In this document: positions 25,584 through 33,596 of the stretch, in pieces | How positions within the stretch are numbered: the first letter of the stretch is position 1 | Layout of the letters: each line of letters begins with the position of its first letter | DNA from: Halomonas dongshanensis | GTDB lineage: Bacteria; Pseudomonadota; Gammaproteobacteria; Pseudomonadales; Halomonadaceae | NCBI RefSeq assembly: GCF_024790395.1 | Contig: NZ_JAJISC010000004.1 | Location: 372,001-436,000, forward strand | Reading direction: 5' to 3' | DNA: 64,000 bases | The notes under the pieces: model-generated | Told to the model about the DNA's origin: nothing | The model's input: the letters and a program-made list of their open reading frames with translations, nothing else | Database searches by the model: none | Position numbers and translations under genes: made by a program

Positions 25584-25729
25584 TGTGCACTCCTGGTGAA
25601 CCTTGTTGTTGTTCGCATCACCATCGTGGCGTGGTACCCGATGGCACCCAGCGGATCGATGCCTCGACCAAATCCAGCCTGACTAAGCGAGGCGATTTTT
25701 GGGCAAACGCACGATCCGCGTGACTACAA

Positions 25730-25740
25730 ATTGAATTCAA
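25730..25740. promoter_or_regulatory. Possible operator upstream of dctP (ATTGAATTCAA)
   Basis: TTGAATTCAA is a perfect 10-base palindrome in an AT-rich stretch about 150 bases upstream of dctP. The motif is shared with the site before the aminotransferase, and a degenerate copy (TTTGCATTCATAAT, near 26359) lies before the divergent GntR gene. Confidence 0.4.
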
Positions 25741-25776
25741 AATACAAAATTAGGTATTAAACTTTCGTAGCGCGAT

Positions 25777-25812
25777 AAAAAAAGGCAGATGCATCAAGCA
25801 CCTGCCTTTTAC
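25777..25812 (-). terminator. Rho-independent terminator of the DUF336 gene
   Basis: AAAAGGCAG and CTGCCTTTT form the stem with a short inner extension, and seven A residues on the left give the U-tract on the minus strand. It lies 20 bases after the DUF336 stop codon and separates it from the dctP promoter. Confidence 0.8.
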
Positions 25813-25831
25813 TGTCGATGAGTTGCGTGGT

Positions 25832-26293
25832 TTAGTCGGGCTCTAGCCCCCAACCGAGCCCAGCGGCCTCGATGCCGCTGATGGCGACTTGCTCATCCTC
25901 ATCGGACGAGGCGCCGCTAACGCCGACCGCACCAATGACGTAACCGCTACCATCGAGTATCGGTACGCCACCTGCCACGGGCACGAAAACGCCCTGGGCG
26001 GCGGCCGCTACGCTGGCCAAAAAGGCGGGGCGCTCGGCGTTACGCGCGCCAGTCACTCCGCTCGCCACGCCAATACCCAGTGCTGCCATGGCCTTACCCT
26101 GAGCCACGGGAAAGCGCAGCGGCGCACAGCCATCCTCGCGCTCGCAGACAACGGGATGGCCACCACCATCGAGCACCACCAGGGTCAAGGGTGGAACCCC
26201 CATCTTTCGCGCCTTGAGAAAAGCGCCTTCGACGATTCGCCGCGCCTGAGTGCGATGCACCTGAACCTGACACTTGTATACCGCTCCCGCCAT
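25832..26293 (-). CDS. GlcG/HbpS-like DUF336 protein
   Basis: A 153-residue member of the DUF336 (GlcG/HbpS) family. The family core is visible: LTLVVLDGGGHPVVCERED near residue 37, the AQGKAMAALGIG helix near 64, and the GGVPILDGSGYVIGAVGVSGASSDEDEQVA block near 108-137. Members bind heme or act as small redox or carbohydrate-pathway helpers; the function of GlcG itself is not established. It stands divergently from the GntR gene and is not identical to the glcG copy at 32185. AAGGAG precedes the ATG. Confidence 0.85.
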   Translation of the reverse strand: MAGAVYKCQVQVHRTQARRIVEGAFLKARKMGVPPLTLVVLDGGGHPVVCEREDGCAPLRFPVAQGKAMAALGIGVASGVTGARNAERPAFLASVAAAAQGVFVPVAGGVPILDGSGYVIGAVGVSGASSDEDEQVAISGIEAAGLGWGLEPD

Positions 26294-26475
26294 GAGAGTC
26301 TCCTTTTGAAATTATTTTCTAAAATCGTTGAAAACAGCCCGAATGCCTATTCGCTAAATTTGCATTCATAATTACTTTTACAGATCATCTCTACAATCGC
26401 CACCATCAGACGGCAGCGGCAGAGGCTTTTCGGTTCGCTAAAGGCAAGCCTCGCCGCCTTGCAAGGAGCAGGGCC

Positions 26476-27159
26476 ATGACCAAGATTCTTCAGCGTAATC
26501 TCTATCGCGAGGTGGCCGATCGCGTCGGTGATCTAATCGAGCATGGTGAGCTTGCACCGGGGGAGCGCATTTCCGAAAAGCAGCTTTGCGAGCGCTTCGG
26601 CGTTTCCCGTACCCCCCTGCGTGAGGCGCTCAAGGTTCTGGCAGCGGAGGGGCTAATCGAACTCTTGCCCAACCGCGGTGCCCGCGTGGTCAAGTTGACG
26701 GTCAAGAAAATCAAGGATACCTACGATCTTATGGCAGCACTCGAGGGGCTCTCCGGCGAGCTTGCCTGCCAGCGCATTAGCGATACCGAGCTCAGCGCCA
26801 TTCGCGCGCTCCACGATCGCATGATGGGGTATTACCAAGAGCGCGATTTGGCAGCCTATTTCAAGGCCAACCGACAGATCCACGAAAGCATTCTCGCAGC
26901 ATCGGACAACGAGGTGCTGCAGGAGATGTACAGCAACCTGAGCCAGCGCGTAAAGCGCGTGCGCTACTCAAAGAAGATGACGGAAAAATTCTGGGCGCAC
27001 GCAGTGAAAGATCACGAGGCCATGATCACCGCCCTTGAACAGCGCGACAGTCATCGCCTGGGGCAAATACTGCGCGACCACCTATGCAATAAGCTCGATC
27101 TTGCTACGCTCGAAGGTGTGGTCGCCTTCGACGACGAACCTGAAGCCGCGAATTCCTAG
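26476..27159 (+). CDS. GntR/FCD-family transcriptional regulator
   Basis: A 227-residue regulator with a winged-helix N-terminus (KQLCERFGVSRTPLREALKVLAAEGLI, about residues 35-61) and a C-terminal FCD domain (about 85-210; histidines of the metal site in DRMMGYYQERD and HILAAS-like helices). It is divergent from the DUF336 gene and stands next to the TRAP operon, so it probably controls that catabolic operon in response to the transported acid. Candidate sites have the core TTGAATTCAA. AAGGAG precedes the ATG. Its 3' end is 6 bases from that of the convergent glcC. Confidence 0.88.
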   Translation: MTKILQRNLYREVADRVGDLIEHGELAPGERISEKQLCERFGVSRTPLREALKVLAAEGLIELLPNRGARVVKLTVKKIKDTYDLMAALEGLSGELACQRISDTELSAIRALHDRMMGYYQERDLAAYFKANRQIHESILAASDNEVLQEMYSNLSQRVKRVRYSKKMTEKFWAHAVKDHEAMITALEQRDSHRLGQILRDHLCNKLDLATLEGVVAFDDEPEAANS

Positions 27160-27165
27160 GCGCCA

Positions 27166-27942
27166 TTATTCCCACTCTTCCAAACGCATCGATGAGCGCT
27201 CTAGCCGCTGGTCTTCGGCTTCGAGCTCCTTGAACTGGGCGGTAATGATGCTCAGGTGTTCCAGGGCAACGCGGCGCGCCTGCGGGGCATCGCCGCGCAC
27301 GACCGCATCGTGCAGTTTCTTGTGTTGGCGGTTGATCGTGGCGCGCGACTCGGGGCGATGGTAGAGGTGCTTGACCGAAGCGAAGACCGAGCTAAGTAGC
27401 AGATCCGTTAAGCTCTGCAGGGTGTGGACCAAAATGGGGTTGTGCGAGGCCTGGGAGATGGCCAAATGGAAGGCGTGATCGAGCCTTGCCAGCCGCTCTA
27501 CGTCGATGCTTTCTGCCTGCTCGACGTAGCTTGCAAGCTCCGTGTAGCGGCGCGTGATCATGACCCTATCCGCCGAGGTGCCGCGCGACGCGGCCAGGCT
27601 CGCCGACTCGCCTTCGAGCAGGGCACGCACTTCGAGCAGATCGAACAGAGTGCGCGGATGGTCCTTGAACAGATGCATCAGCGGGCCTTGAGCCACGCTA
27701 GGAAGCAGCGCCGCTACGGTGGAGCCGTGGCCTTGTCGGGTGTCGATCATCCCTTTACTGCGCAAAATCCGCAGCCCTTCGCGTAGCGACGCGCGCGAGA
27801 CCTCGAGCCGCTCACAGAGCCGCCGCTCGGAAGGCAGCAGTTGCCCAGGGCGAAAGACGCCGTCCAAAATCAAACACTCCAGGCGTGTCGCCACGGTGTC
27901 CGGCGTACGCTGAATGAGCGTTTTGTCTCCCGGCTGCTGCAT
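27166..27942 (-). CDS. glcC: Glycolate operon regulator GlcC (FadR-type GntR)
   Basis: A 258-residue GntR/FCD regulator with an N-terminal winged helix containing LLPSERRLCERLEVSRASLREGLRILRSKGMID (residues 34-67), very like GlcC of enterobacteria, and an FCD domain (about 95-235). Glycolate is the expected inducer. It is divergent from glcD with a 215-base shared promoter region that contains TGGTCTGACCA, the sort of palindrome bound by FadR/PdhR/LldR/GlcC proteins. AAGGAA precedes the ATG. Confidence 0.9.
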   Translation of the reverse strand: MQQPGDKTLIQRTPDTVATRLECLILDGVFRPGQLLPSERRLCERLEVSRASLREGLRILRSKGMIDTRQGHGSTVAALLPSVAQGPLMHLFKDHPRTLFDLLEVRALLEGESASLAASRGTSADRVMITRRYTELASYVEQAESIDVERLARLDHAFHLAISQASHNPILVHTLQSLTDLLLSSVFASVKHLYHRPESRATINRQHKKLHDAVVRGDAPQARRVALEHLSIITAQFKELEAEDQRLERSSMRLEEWE

Positions 27943-27974
27943 CGTCTTATTTCCTTTTTTGTTCGACTAATGAC

Positions 27975-27985
27975 TGGTCTGACCA
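27975..27985. promoter_or_regulatory. Probable GlcC operator (TGGTCTGACCA)
   Basis: A near-perfect palindrome in the glcC-glcD divergent region with the TGGT-N3-ACCA core usual for FadR-type regulators. A half-match, ATTGGTCTAGTTA on the minus strand, lies at 28107-28119 closer to glcD. Confidence 0.6.
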
Positions 27986-28157
27986 TTGCACCACAGGCTG
28001 GACACGGGTGCAAAAAGGCGACAGATTGAAATCACACCTCGCCCTTGAAAGGGCAAGGAATGGCCGATAAAAGCCCACGACAGGCTACGCAGCAAGCACG
28101 GCCCATTAACTAGACCAATGACAAAGAACTCAGTGACTGGCAACCAAGGATACTGGC

Positions 28158-29657
28158 ATGAATATCCTGTTCGATGAGCGCCTCGACGGTGAGCTAACAC
28201 GCCGCGACAAGCGCGAGGTGCTTAACGCACTTCAGCACGCCGCCCCTACGCTGACGCTGCTCTACCGCGAGGAGGACCTGCGCCCCTTCGAGTGCGACGG
28301 CCTCTCCGCTTACCGGGTGCTGCCCATGCTGGTGGCGCTGCCGGAAAACCTCGATCAGGTCGAAGCGCTGCTCAAGTGCTGCTTCGCGCTCGGCGTACCG
28401 GTGGTGACTCGCGGCGCAGGCACTGGCCTCTCCGGTGGCGCCCTACCGCTTGAGCAGGGCGTGCTGCTGGTGATGTCACGCTTCAACAAGATTCTCACGG
28501 TCGACCCCGATGCGCGTCTGGCGCGGGTCCAGCCGGGAGTACGCAATCTGGCGATTTCCGAGGCAGCAGCGCCCTACGGCCTCTACTACGCTCCCGACCC
28601 CTCCTCCCAAATCGCCTGTTCGATCGGTGGCAACGTGGCTGAGAACGCCGGGGGCGTGCACTGTTTGAAGTATGGCCTCACCGTCCATAACGTGCTGCGC
28701 GTCGACATCCTGACCATCGAAGGCGAGCGCATGACGCTGGGCTCTGAAGCACTCGACGCCCCCGGCTTCGATCTGCTTGCGCTATTCACCGGCTCCGAGG
28801 GCATGCTCGGCGTGGTTACCGAGATCACCGTCAAGCTACTGCCCAAACCCGAAACCGCCAAGGTGCTGATGGCGAGCTTCGATGACATCGAAAAAGCCGG
28901 GCGCGCCGTGGGCGATATCATCGCCGCCGGGATCATCCCAGGCGGGCTCGAGATGATGGACCGATTAGCGATCAAGGCCGCCGAGGATTTCCTCCACGCG
29001 GGCTACCCCCTCGACGTCGAGGCGATTTTATTGTGCGAACTCGACGGCGTGGAGGCAGACGTCGACGATGACTGCGCGACGGTACGCGAGGTACTCACCC
29101 ACGCAGGCGCAGTCAAGATCCAGCAGGCGCGCGACGACGCCGAACGCGCCATCTTCTGGGCCGGGCGCAAGAATGCCTTCCCCGCCGTTGGGCGCATGTC
29201 GCCGGACTACTACTGCATGGATGGCACCATTCCCCGCCGCGAGCTGCCGCGCGTACTCAAGGGTATTGCCGAGCTCTCCGAGCAGAGCGGCCTGCTGGTC
29301 GCCAACGTCTTCCACGCGGGCGATGGCAACATGCACCCGCTGATCCTCTTCGATGCCAACAAGGAGGGTGAGTTGGCGCTGGCCGAGGAGGTCGGCGGCA
29401 AGATTCTCGAACTCTGCGTGGCGGCAGGCGGCTCGATCACCGGCGAACACGGCGTCGGCCGCGAGAAGATCAATCAGATGTGCAGCCAGTTCCAGGCCGA
29501 CGAGCTGACCTTTTTCCATAACGTCAAGGCGGCCTTCGACGCTCAGCGCCTGCTCAACCCAGGCAAAAACATTCCGACGCTGGCGCGCTGCGCTGAATTC
29601 GGCGCCATGCACGTACATAACAACGACTTGCCCCACCCGGAGCTGCCGCGCTTCTAA
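28158..29657 (+). CDS. glcD: Glycolate oxidase subunit GlcD
   Basis: A 499-residue FAD-linked subunit that oxidises glycolate (also D-lactate) to glyoxylate. The PCMH domain shows TRGAGTGLSGGALP (about residues 80-93) and SQIACSIGGNVAENAGGVHCLKYG near 150; the FAD-oxidase C domain carries FHAGDGNMHPLI near 391 and GEHGVGREK near 433, containing the metal and FAD ligands. It leads the glcDEFG operon under GlcC. AAGGA precedes the ATG at 28158. Confidence 0.96.
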   Translation: MNILFDERLDGELTRRDKREVLNALQHAAPTLTLLYREEDLRPFECDGLSAYRVLPMLVALPENLDQVEALLKCCFALGVPVVTRGAGTGLSGGALPLEQGVLLVMSRFNKILTVDPDARLARVQPGVRNLAISEAAAPYGLYYAPDPSSQIACSIGGNVAENAGGVHCLKYGLTVHNVLRVDILTIEGERMTLGSEALDAPGFDLLALFTGSEGMLGVVTEITVKLLPKPETAKVLMASFDDIEKAGRAVGDIIAAGIIPGGLEMMDRLAIKAAEDFLHAGYPLDVEAILLCELDGVEADVDDDCATVREVLTHAGAVKIQQARDDAERAIFWAGRKNAFPAVGRMSPDYYCMDGTIPRRELPRVLKGIAELSEQSGLLVANVFHAGDGNMHPLILFDANKEGELALAEEVGGKILELCVAAGGSITGEHGVGREKINQMCSQFQADELTFFHNVKAAFDAQRLLNPGKNIPTLARCAEFGAMHVHNNDLPHPELPRF

Positions 29658-29698
29658 GCGGCTTCGCGCTCTGAAAGGCAACGACAAAGATAGCGACC

Positions 29699-30790
29699 AT
29701 GACGGATTTTATGACACCCCAGGATAACGACATCGGTGAAGCGCTATGCGACCAGGTGCGCCACGCCTTCGAGCAGCGCACGCCGCTGCGTATCGTTGGT
29801 GGCGACACGCGCGCGTTTTACGGTAACGCCGTGGAAGGCGCGCCGCTCAGCCTTGCCGAGCATCGCGGTATCGTCCACTACGACCCGGTAGAGCTCATCG
29901 TCACCGTGCGCGCGGGTACCCCGCTCGAGGCGCTGGAACATACCCTGGCCGAGAATCGCCAGATGCTGCCCTTCGAGCCGCCCCGGTTTGGCCCAGGCAG
30001 CACGGTTGGCGGCGCTGTGGCAACCGGGCTCTCCGGCCCACGGCGGCCGTGGGCCGGTGCGGTGCGCGATTTCGTTCTCGGCACCCGCGTGATCACCCAG
30101 GAAGGAAAGCTTCTACGCTTCGGCGGCGAGGTGATGAAGAACGTGGCGGGCTATGACGTCTCGCGCTTGATGGTCGGCGCTCAGGGAACGCTGGGCGTCA
30201 TCGCCGACGTCTCCTTCAAGGTGTTACCGATTCCCACGGCGCGCCATAGCTTGCGCCTGGCGATGCCGCTCGATGAGGCGCTCAAGACACTCGCCGCGCT
30301 CGGCCGCGAGCCACTACCGATCACCGCAGCGGCTTGGTACGCGTCCGAGCTCTTCTTGCGCCTCGAGGGCGGGCAAAGTTCGGTAGCCGCGACCTGCGAG
30401 CGACTCGGCGGGGACGCTCTCGAAGATGACTTCTGGACGGCGCTGCGCGACCAGCGTTTGGATTTCTTTACGCTGCAGCCGAGTGAATCGCTGTGGCGGC
30501 TGTCGCTGCCGCCCAACACGCCGCCGCTTGCGCTCGACGCCGATGATAGTGCGCAACTCTACGACTGGGGTGGCAGCCAACGCTGGCTCAAGACCACGCA
30601 GGATGCCGTATCTCTACGCGCCGCTTGTGTCCAGGCGGGCGGGCACGCCACCTGCTTCCGCCGGGCAGCGCCCAGCATTGCCCCCTTCACGCCGCTTGAC
30701 CCGGTGGTGGCCAAGTACCACGCCAATGTGAAGGCAACGCTGGATGCCCACGGCATCTTCAACCCTGGCCGCCTCTATCCGGCGCTTTGA
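29699..30790 (+). CDS. glcE: Glycolate oxidase FAD-binding subunit GlcE
   Basis: A 363-residue PCMH flavoprotein, a shorter paralogue of GlcD and an essential part of the GlcDEF complex. FGPGSTVGGAVATGLSGPRRPWAGAVRDFVLGTR (about residues 98-131) and GGEVMKNVAGYDVSRLMVGAQGTLGVI (about 140-166) are the family signatures; IFNPGRLY closes the protein. A second ATG 12 bases in (29711) is possible. It lies 41 bases after glcD. Confidence 0.94.
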   Translation: MTDFMTPQDNDIGEALCDQVRHAFEQRTPLRIVGGDTRAFYGNAVEGAPLSLAEHRGIVHYDPVELIVTVRAGTPLEALEHTLAENRQMLPFEPPRFGPGSTVGGAVATGLSGPRRPWAGAVRDFVLGTRVITQEGKLLRFGGEVMKNVAGYDVSRLMVGAQGTLGVIADVSFKVLPIPTARHSLRLAMPLDEALKTLAALGREPLPITAAAWYASELFLRLEGGQSSVAATCERLGGDALEDDFWTALRDQRLDFFTLQPSESLWRLSLPPNTPPLALDADDSAQLYDWGGSQRWLKTTQDAVSLRAACVQAGGHATCFRRAAPSIAPFTPLDPVVAKYHANVKATLDAHGIFNPGRLYPAL

Positions 30791-30823
30791 CGCTATCCGG
30801 CGCGTTGACTTAGGAGAGCCGAC

Positions 30824-32059
30824 ATGCAAACGCACTTTACGCCAGCGGATCGCCAGCAGCCGCATATCCAGGAAGCCGAACGCATCCTACGCAGCTGCGT
30901 GCACTGCGGTTTTTGTAACGCCACCTGCCCCACCTATCAGCTACTGGGCGATGAACGCGACGGCCCACGCGGACGCATTTATCTCATGAAGGAGCTGCTT
31001 GAAAGCCGCGATGACGCTAATGACATCACCGCCGAGACGCGTCTTCACCTCGACCGCTGCCTAACCTGTCGCAACTGCGAAACCACCTGCCCCTCGGGGG
31101 TCGAATACCATAAGCTGCTCGACATCGGCCGCGCCGAAATCGAGCGTCGCGTACCCCGCTCGGCGCCCGAACGCGCTCAGCGTCTAGCGCTGCGCAAGAT
31201 GCTGGTAGAGCCTAAACGATTCGCCGCGCTGCTCAAGCTGGGCCAGACGTTTCGCCCCTTGGTGCCGGGTAAACTGCGCAGCAAGATGCCGACGAAACCC
31301 GTCGATGCCGGCGCTCGCCCCGACCCTAGCCGCCACGCGCGCCAAGTGCTGATGCTCGAAGGCTGCGTACAGCCAGGGCTTTCGCCCAACACCAACGCTG
31401 CCACGGCGCGCCTGCTCGATCGCCTGCATATCGGCGTTATCACGGTCAGCGAGGCGGGCTGCTGCGGTGCTATCGACTTTCACCTCAACGCCCAGGAGGC
31501 CGGGCGAGCCCGCATGCGCGCCAATATCGATGCCTGGTGGCCCCACGTCGAACGCGGCATCGAGGCCATCGTTCAGACCGCGAGCGGCTGTGGCGCCTTC
31601 GTCAAGGAGTATGGTGACATGCTAAAGGACGACCCCGACTACGCTGAGAAGGCGCAACGCATCGCTTCGCTGGCCAAGGACATCGTCGAGGTGCTACGCG
31701 AGGAGCCCCTCGACGAGTTGAACATTCACGCCACCCAACGCCTAGCGTTTCACTGCCCCTGCACACTACAGCATGCACAGAAGCTTGGCGGAGCGGTCGA
31801 GGGCGTGCTCACTCGGCTAGGCTTTACGCTGACGCCTGTACAAGATGCCCATTTATGCTGCGGCTCGGCGGGCACCTACGCCATCACCCAACCCGCGCTT
31901 GCCACCCAGCTGCGCGACAACAAGCTCGACGCACTGGAGGCGGGCAGCCCGGAGCAGATCGTCACCGCCAACATCGGCTGTCAAACCCACTTGGCGAGCG
32001 CCAACCGAACGCCGGTACGCCACTGGATCGAGATCGTCGATGAGGCCTTGGCGTCCTGA
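30824..32059 (+). CDS. glcF: Glycolate oxidase iron-sulfur subunit GlcF
   Basis: A 411-residue protein with two [4Fe-4S] motifs, CVHCGFCNATCPTYQ near residue 25 and CLTCRNCETTCPSG near residue 76, and two C-terminal CCG domains (GCCGAIDFHL near 213; LCCGSAGTYAI near 343). It carries electrons from the flavin subunits to the membrane quinone pool. GGAGAG precedes the ATG at 30824. It follows glcE by 33 bases. Confidence 0.96.
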   Translation: MQTHFTPADRQQPHIQEAERILRSCVHCGFCNATCPTYQLLGDERDGPRGRIYLMKELLESRDDANDITAETRLHLDRCLTCRNCETTCPSGVEYHKLLDIGRAEIERRVPRSAPERAQRLALRKMLVEPKRFAALLKLGQTFRPLVPGKLRSKMPTKPVDAGARPDPSRHARQVLMLEGCVQPGLSPNTNAATARLLDRLHIGVITVSEAGCCGAIDFHLNAQEAGRARMRANIDAWWPHVERGIEAIVQTASGCGAFVKEYGDMLKDDPDYAEKAQRIASLAKDIVEVLREEPLDELNIHATQRLAFHCPCTLQHAQKLGGAVEGVLTRLGFTLTPVQDAHLCCGSAGTYAITQPALATQLRDNKLDALEAGSPEQIVTANIGCQTHLASANRTPVRHWIEIVDEALAS

Positions 32060-32184
32060 TGGCACGTCCTTGTAAAGCATTCTTCAGGCGTTAACATGCC
32101 CTAGCAGTAAGACTCGTTAGCAAGAGCCACTACCTAAAACCAGTAACAATAACCAGCAACAAGACGTACAGCACAGGAGCTACC

Positions 32185-32586
32185 ATGCAGACTAAAGCGA
32201 TTCTTTCTCAGCAGGATACGCAGCAGATTCTCGACGCCGCCCAGCGCGAAGCCGACGCCAACGGCTGGGCCGTGACCATTGCCGTCACCGATGATGGCGG
32301 CCATCTGTTGGGCCTGCGCCGCCTCGATGGCGCCGGGCCGTTTTCAGCCGAGGTTGCCTCTCACAAAGCGCGCAACGCCGCCGTGGGCCGTAAGGAGACG
32401 CAGGTGTTCGAAGAGATGATCAACAATGGCCGCACGGCCTTCGTTACCGCGCCACTGCAGGGGCTGATGTCCGGCGGCGTTCCGGTCATCGTCGATGGTC
32501 AGGTGATTGCGGCGGTGGGCGTCTCCGGCGTCAAGCCGGAACAGGACGTGCAGATCGCCAAAGCGGGCGTGGCGAGCGTGGGCTAG
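32185..32586 (+). CDS. glcG: GlcG, DUF336 protein of the glycolate operon
   Basis: A 133-residue DUF336 protein with the WAVTIAVTDDGGHLLGLRRLDGA core (about residues 27-49), the SHKARNAAVGRKE helix and a closing GGVPVIVDGQVIAAVGVSG strand pair near 98-116. It occupies the classical position at the end of glcDEFG. Function not established. AGGAG precedes the ATG. The 125-base gap after glcF could hold its own promoter. Malate synthase (glcB), often the next gene, is absent here. Confidence 0.9.
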   Translation: MQTKAILSQQDTQQILDAAQREADANGWAVTIAVTDDGGHLLGLRRLDGAGPFSAEVASHKARNAAVGRKETQVFEEMINNGRTAFVTAPLQGLMSGGVPVIVDGQVIAAVGVSGVKPEQDVQIAKAGVASVG

Positions 32587-32621
32587 GCCCGCGTTTTGCT
32601 GGAGATAAATTCCCCAGATGC

Positions 32622-32653
32622 AAAAAACCCCGGATCAATGATCCGGGGTTTTG
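32622..32653. terminator. Bidirectional terminator between glcG and the tRNA operon
   Basis: A 13-base perfect stem (AAAACCCCGGATC with its complement) closed by an AAT loop, T-rich on the right and A-rich on the left. It can end both the glc operon and the convergent tRNA transcript. Confidence 0.88.
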
Positions 32654-32670
32654 GAATTCGCTGCGCTTCA

Positions 32671-32747
32671 TGGCGGACCGGACGGGACTCGAACCCGCGA
32701 CCTCCGGCGTGACAGGCCGGCATTCTAACCAACTGAACTACCGGTCC
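32671..32747 (-). tRNA. tRNA-Asp (GTC), copy 1
   Basis: A 77-base cloverleaf with encoded CCA. Acceptor GGACCGG pairs with CCGGTCC, the anticodon loop reads CTGTCAC (anticodon GTC), and the T arm has GGGTTCGAGTCCC. Last gene of the minus-strand tRNA operon, identical to the copies at 32912 and 33034. Confidence 0.97.
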
Positions 32748-32798
32748 GCTACATAAGCGTCTTGCTAAACCATTCAAGAGCTCGTTCAAGGGCTTGAA

Positions 32799-32874
32799 TG
32801 GTGGGTGGTACTGGGTTCGAACCAGTGACCCCCAGCTTGTAAGGCTGGTGCTCTCCCAACTGAGCTAACCACCC
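32799..32874 (-). tRNA. tRNA-Val (TAC), copy 1
   Basis: A 76-base cloverleaf with encoded CCA. Acceptor GGGTGGT pairs with ACCACCC, and the anticodon loop is CTTACAA (anticodon TAC). Identical to the copy at 33183. Confidence 0.97.
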
Positions 32875-32911
32875 GGGATGTCGACATAACGTCAACTCAC
32901 AGTAGTCATCG

Positions 32912-32988
32912 TGGCGGACCGGACGGGACTCGAACCCGCGACCTCCGGCGTGACAGGCCGGCATTCTAACCAACTGAACTACCGGTCC
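32912..32988 (-). tRNA. tRNA-Asp (GTC), copy 2
   Basis: Same 77-base sequence as the copy at 32671, including encoded CCA; anticodon GTC. Confidence 0.97.
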
Positions 32989-33033
32989 ACTAAACGATGA
33001 GGACGAGAAAGCGACAATGATAGGCGTGCTGCA

Positions 33034-33110
33034 TGGCGGACCGGACGGGACTCGAACCCGCGACCTCCGGCGTGACAGGCCGGCATTCTAACCAACTGAA
33101 CTACCGGTCC
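33034..33110 (-). tRNA. tRNA-Asp (GTC), copy 3
   Basis: Third identical copy, separated from copy 2 by 45 bases of unrelated spacer; anticodon GTC. Confidence 0.97.
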
Positions 33111-33182
33111 GCTGTAGGCAAAACCCAACTGCAACTTCTCTGTACTGCGACGTGCATTTACGTGCCAATATCACCGAAGCGA

Positions 33183-33258
33183 TGGTGGGTGGTACTGGGT
33201 TCGAACCAGTGACCCCCAGCTTGTAAGGCTGGTGCTCTCCCAACTGAGCTAACCACCC
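33183..33258 (-). tRNA. tRNA-Val (TAC), copy 2
   Basis: The promoter-proximal gene of the five-tRNA operon, identical to the copy at 32799; anticodon TAC, CCA encoded. Confidence 0.97.
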
Positions 33259-33277
33259 GCTGGTCACGTGGCGCTGC

Positions 33278-33305
33278 ATTCTACAGAAACTTGGTTGTAA
33301 GTCAA
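33278..33305 (-). promoter_or_regulatory. Sigma-70 promoter of the tRNA operon
   Basis: On the minus strand TTGACT (-35) and TAGAAT (-10) are 16 bases apart, followed by a GC-rich discriminator (GCAGCGCC), the pattern of a stable-RNA promoter under stringent control. It starts about 20 bases before the first tRNA-Val. Confidence 0.7.
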
Positions 33306-33596
33306 CATAGTGGAGACAACTTTCGTCATCCGTGGCCATCCAACCTACTCCCCTGTCGACCTCATCTCTCGATGAAAAGCCAACGGGTAAAGCCCCTGCC
33401 GTTTCAGCGCGAACGAAGCATGCCGTAACTTCCCCGACGGGTCAATCGAAAAGCGCACGCGCGGGGTATTCTTGCGTTGGTATTATTGCGTTGATAGCGC
33501 CTGACCTTCACTCCAGCGACCGAGCTTGGCGCTCTGCTACGCTTAGCAGGCGGGCGTGAGCTAGCCGCATTCTCAACCCGGCATTCAAGAGGCCCC

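Noticed and set aside
32671..33258. Regular repeats suggesting a CRISPR array
   Set aside because: The repeated units fold as tRNA-Asp and tRNA-Val with encoded CCA, and spacing is irregular.
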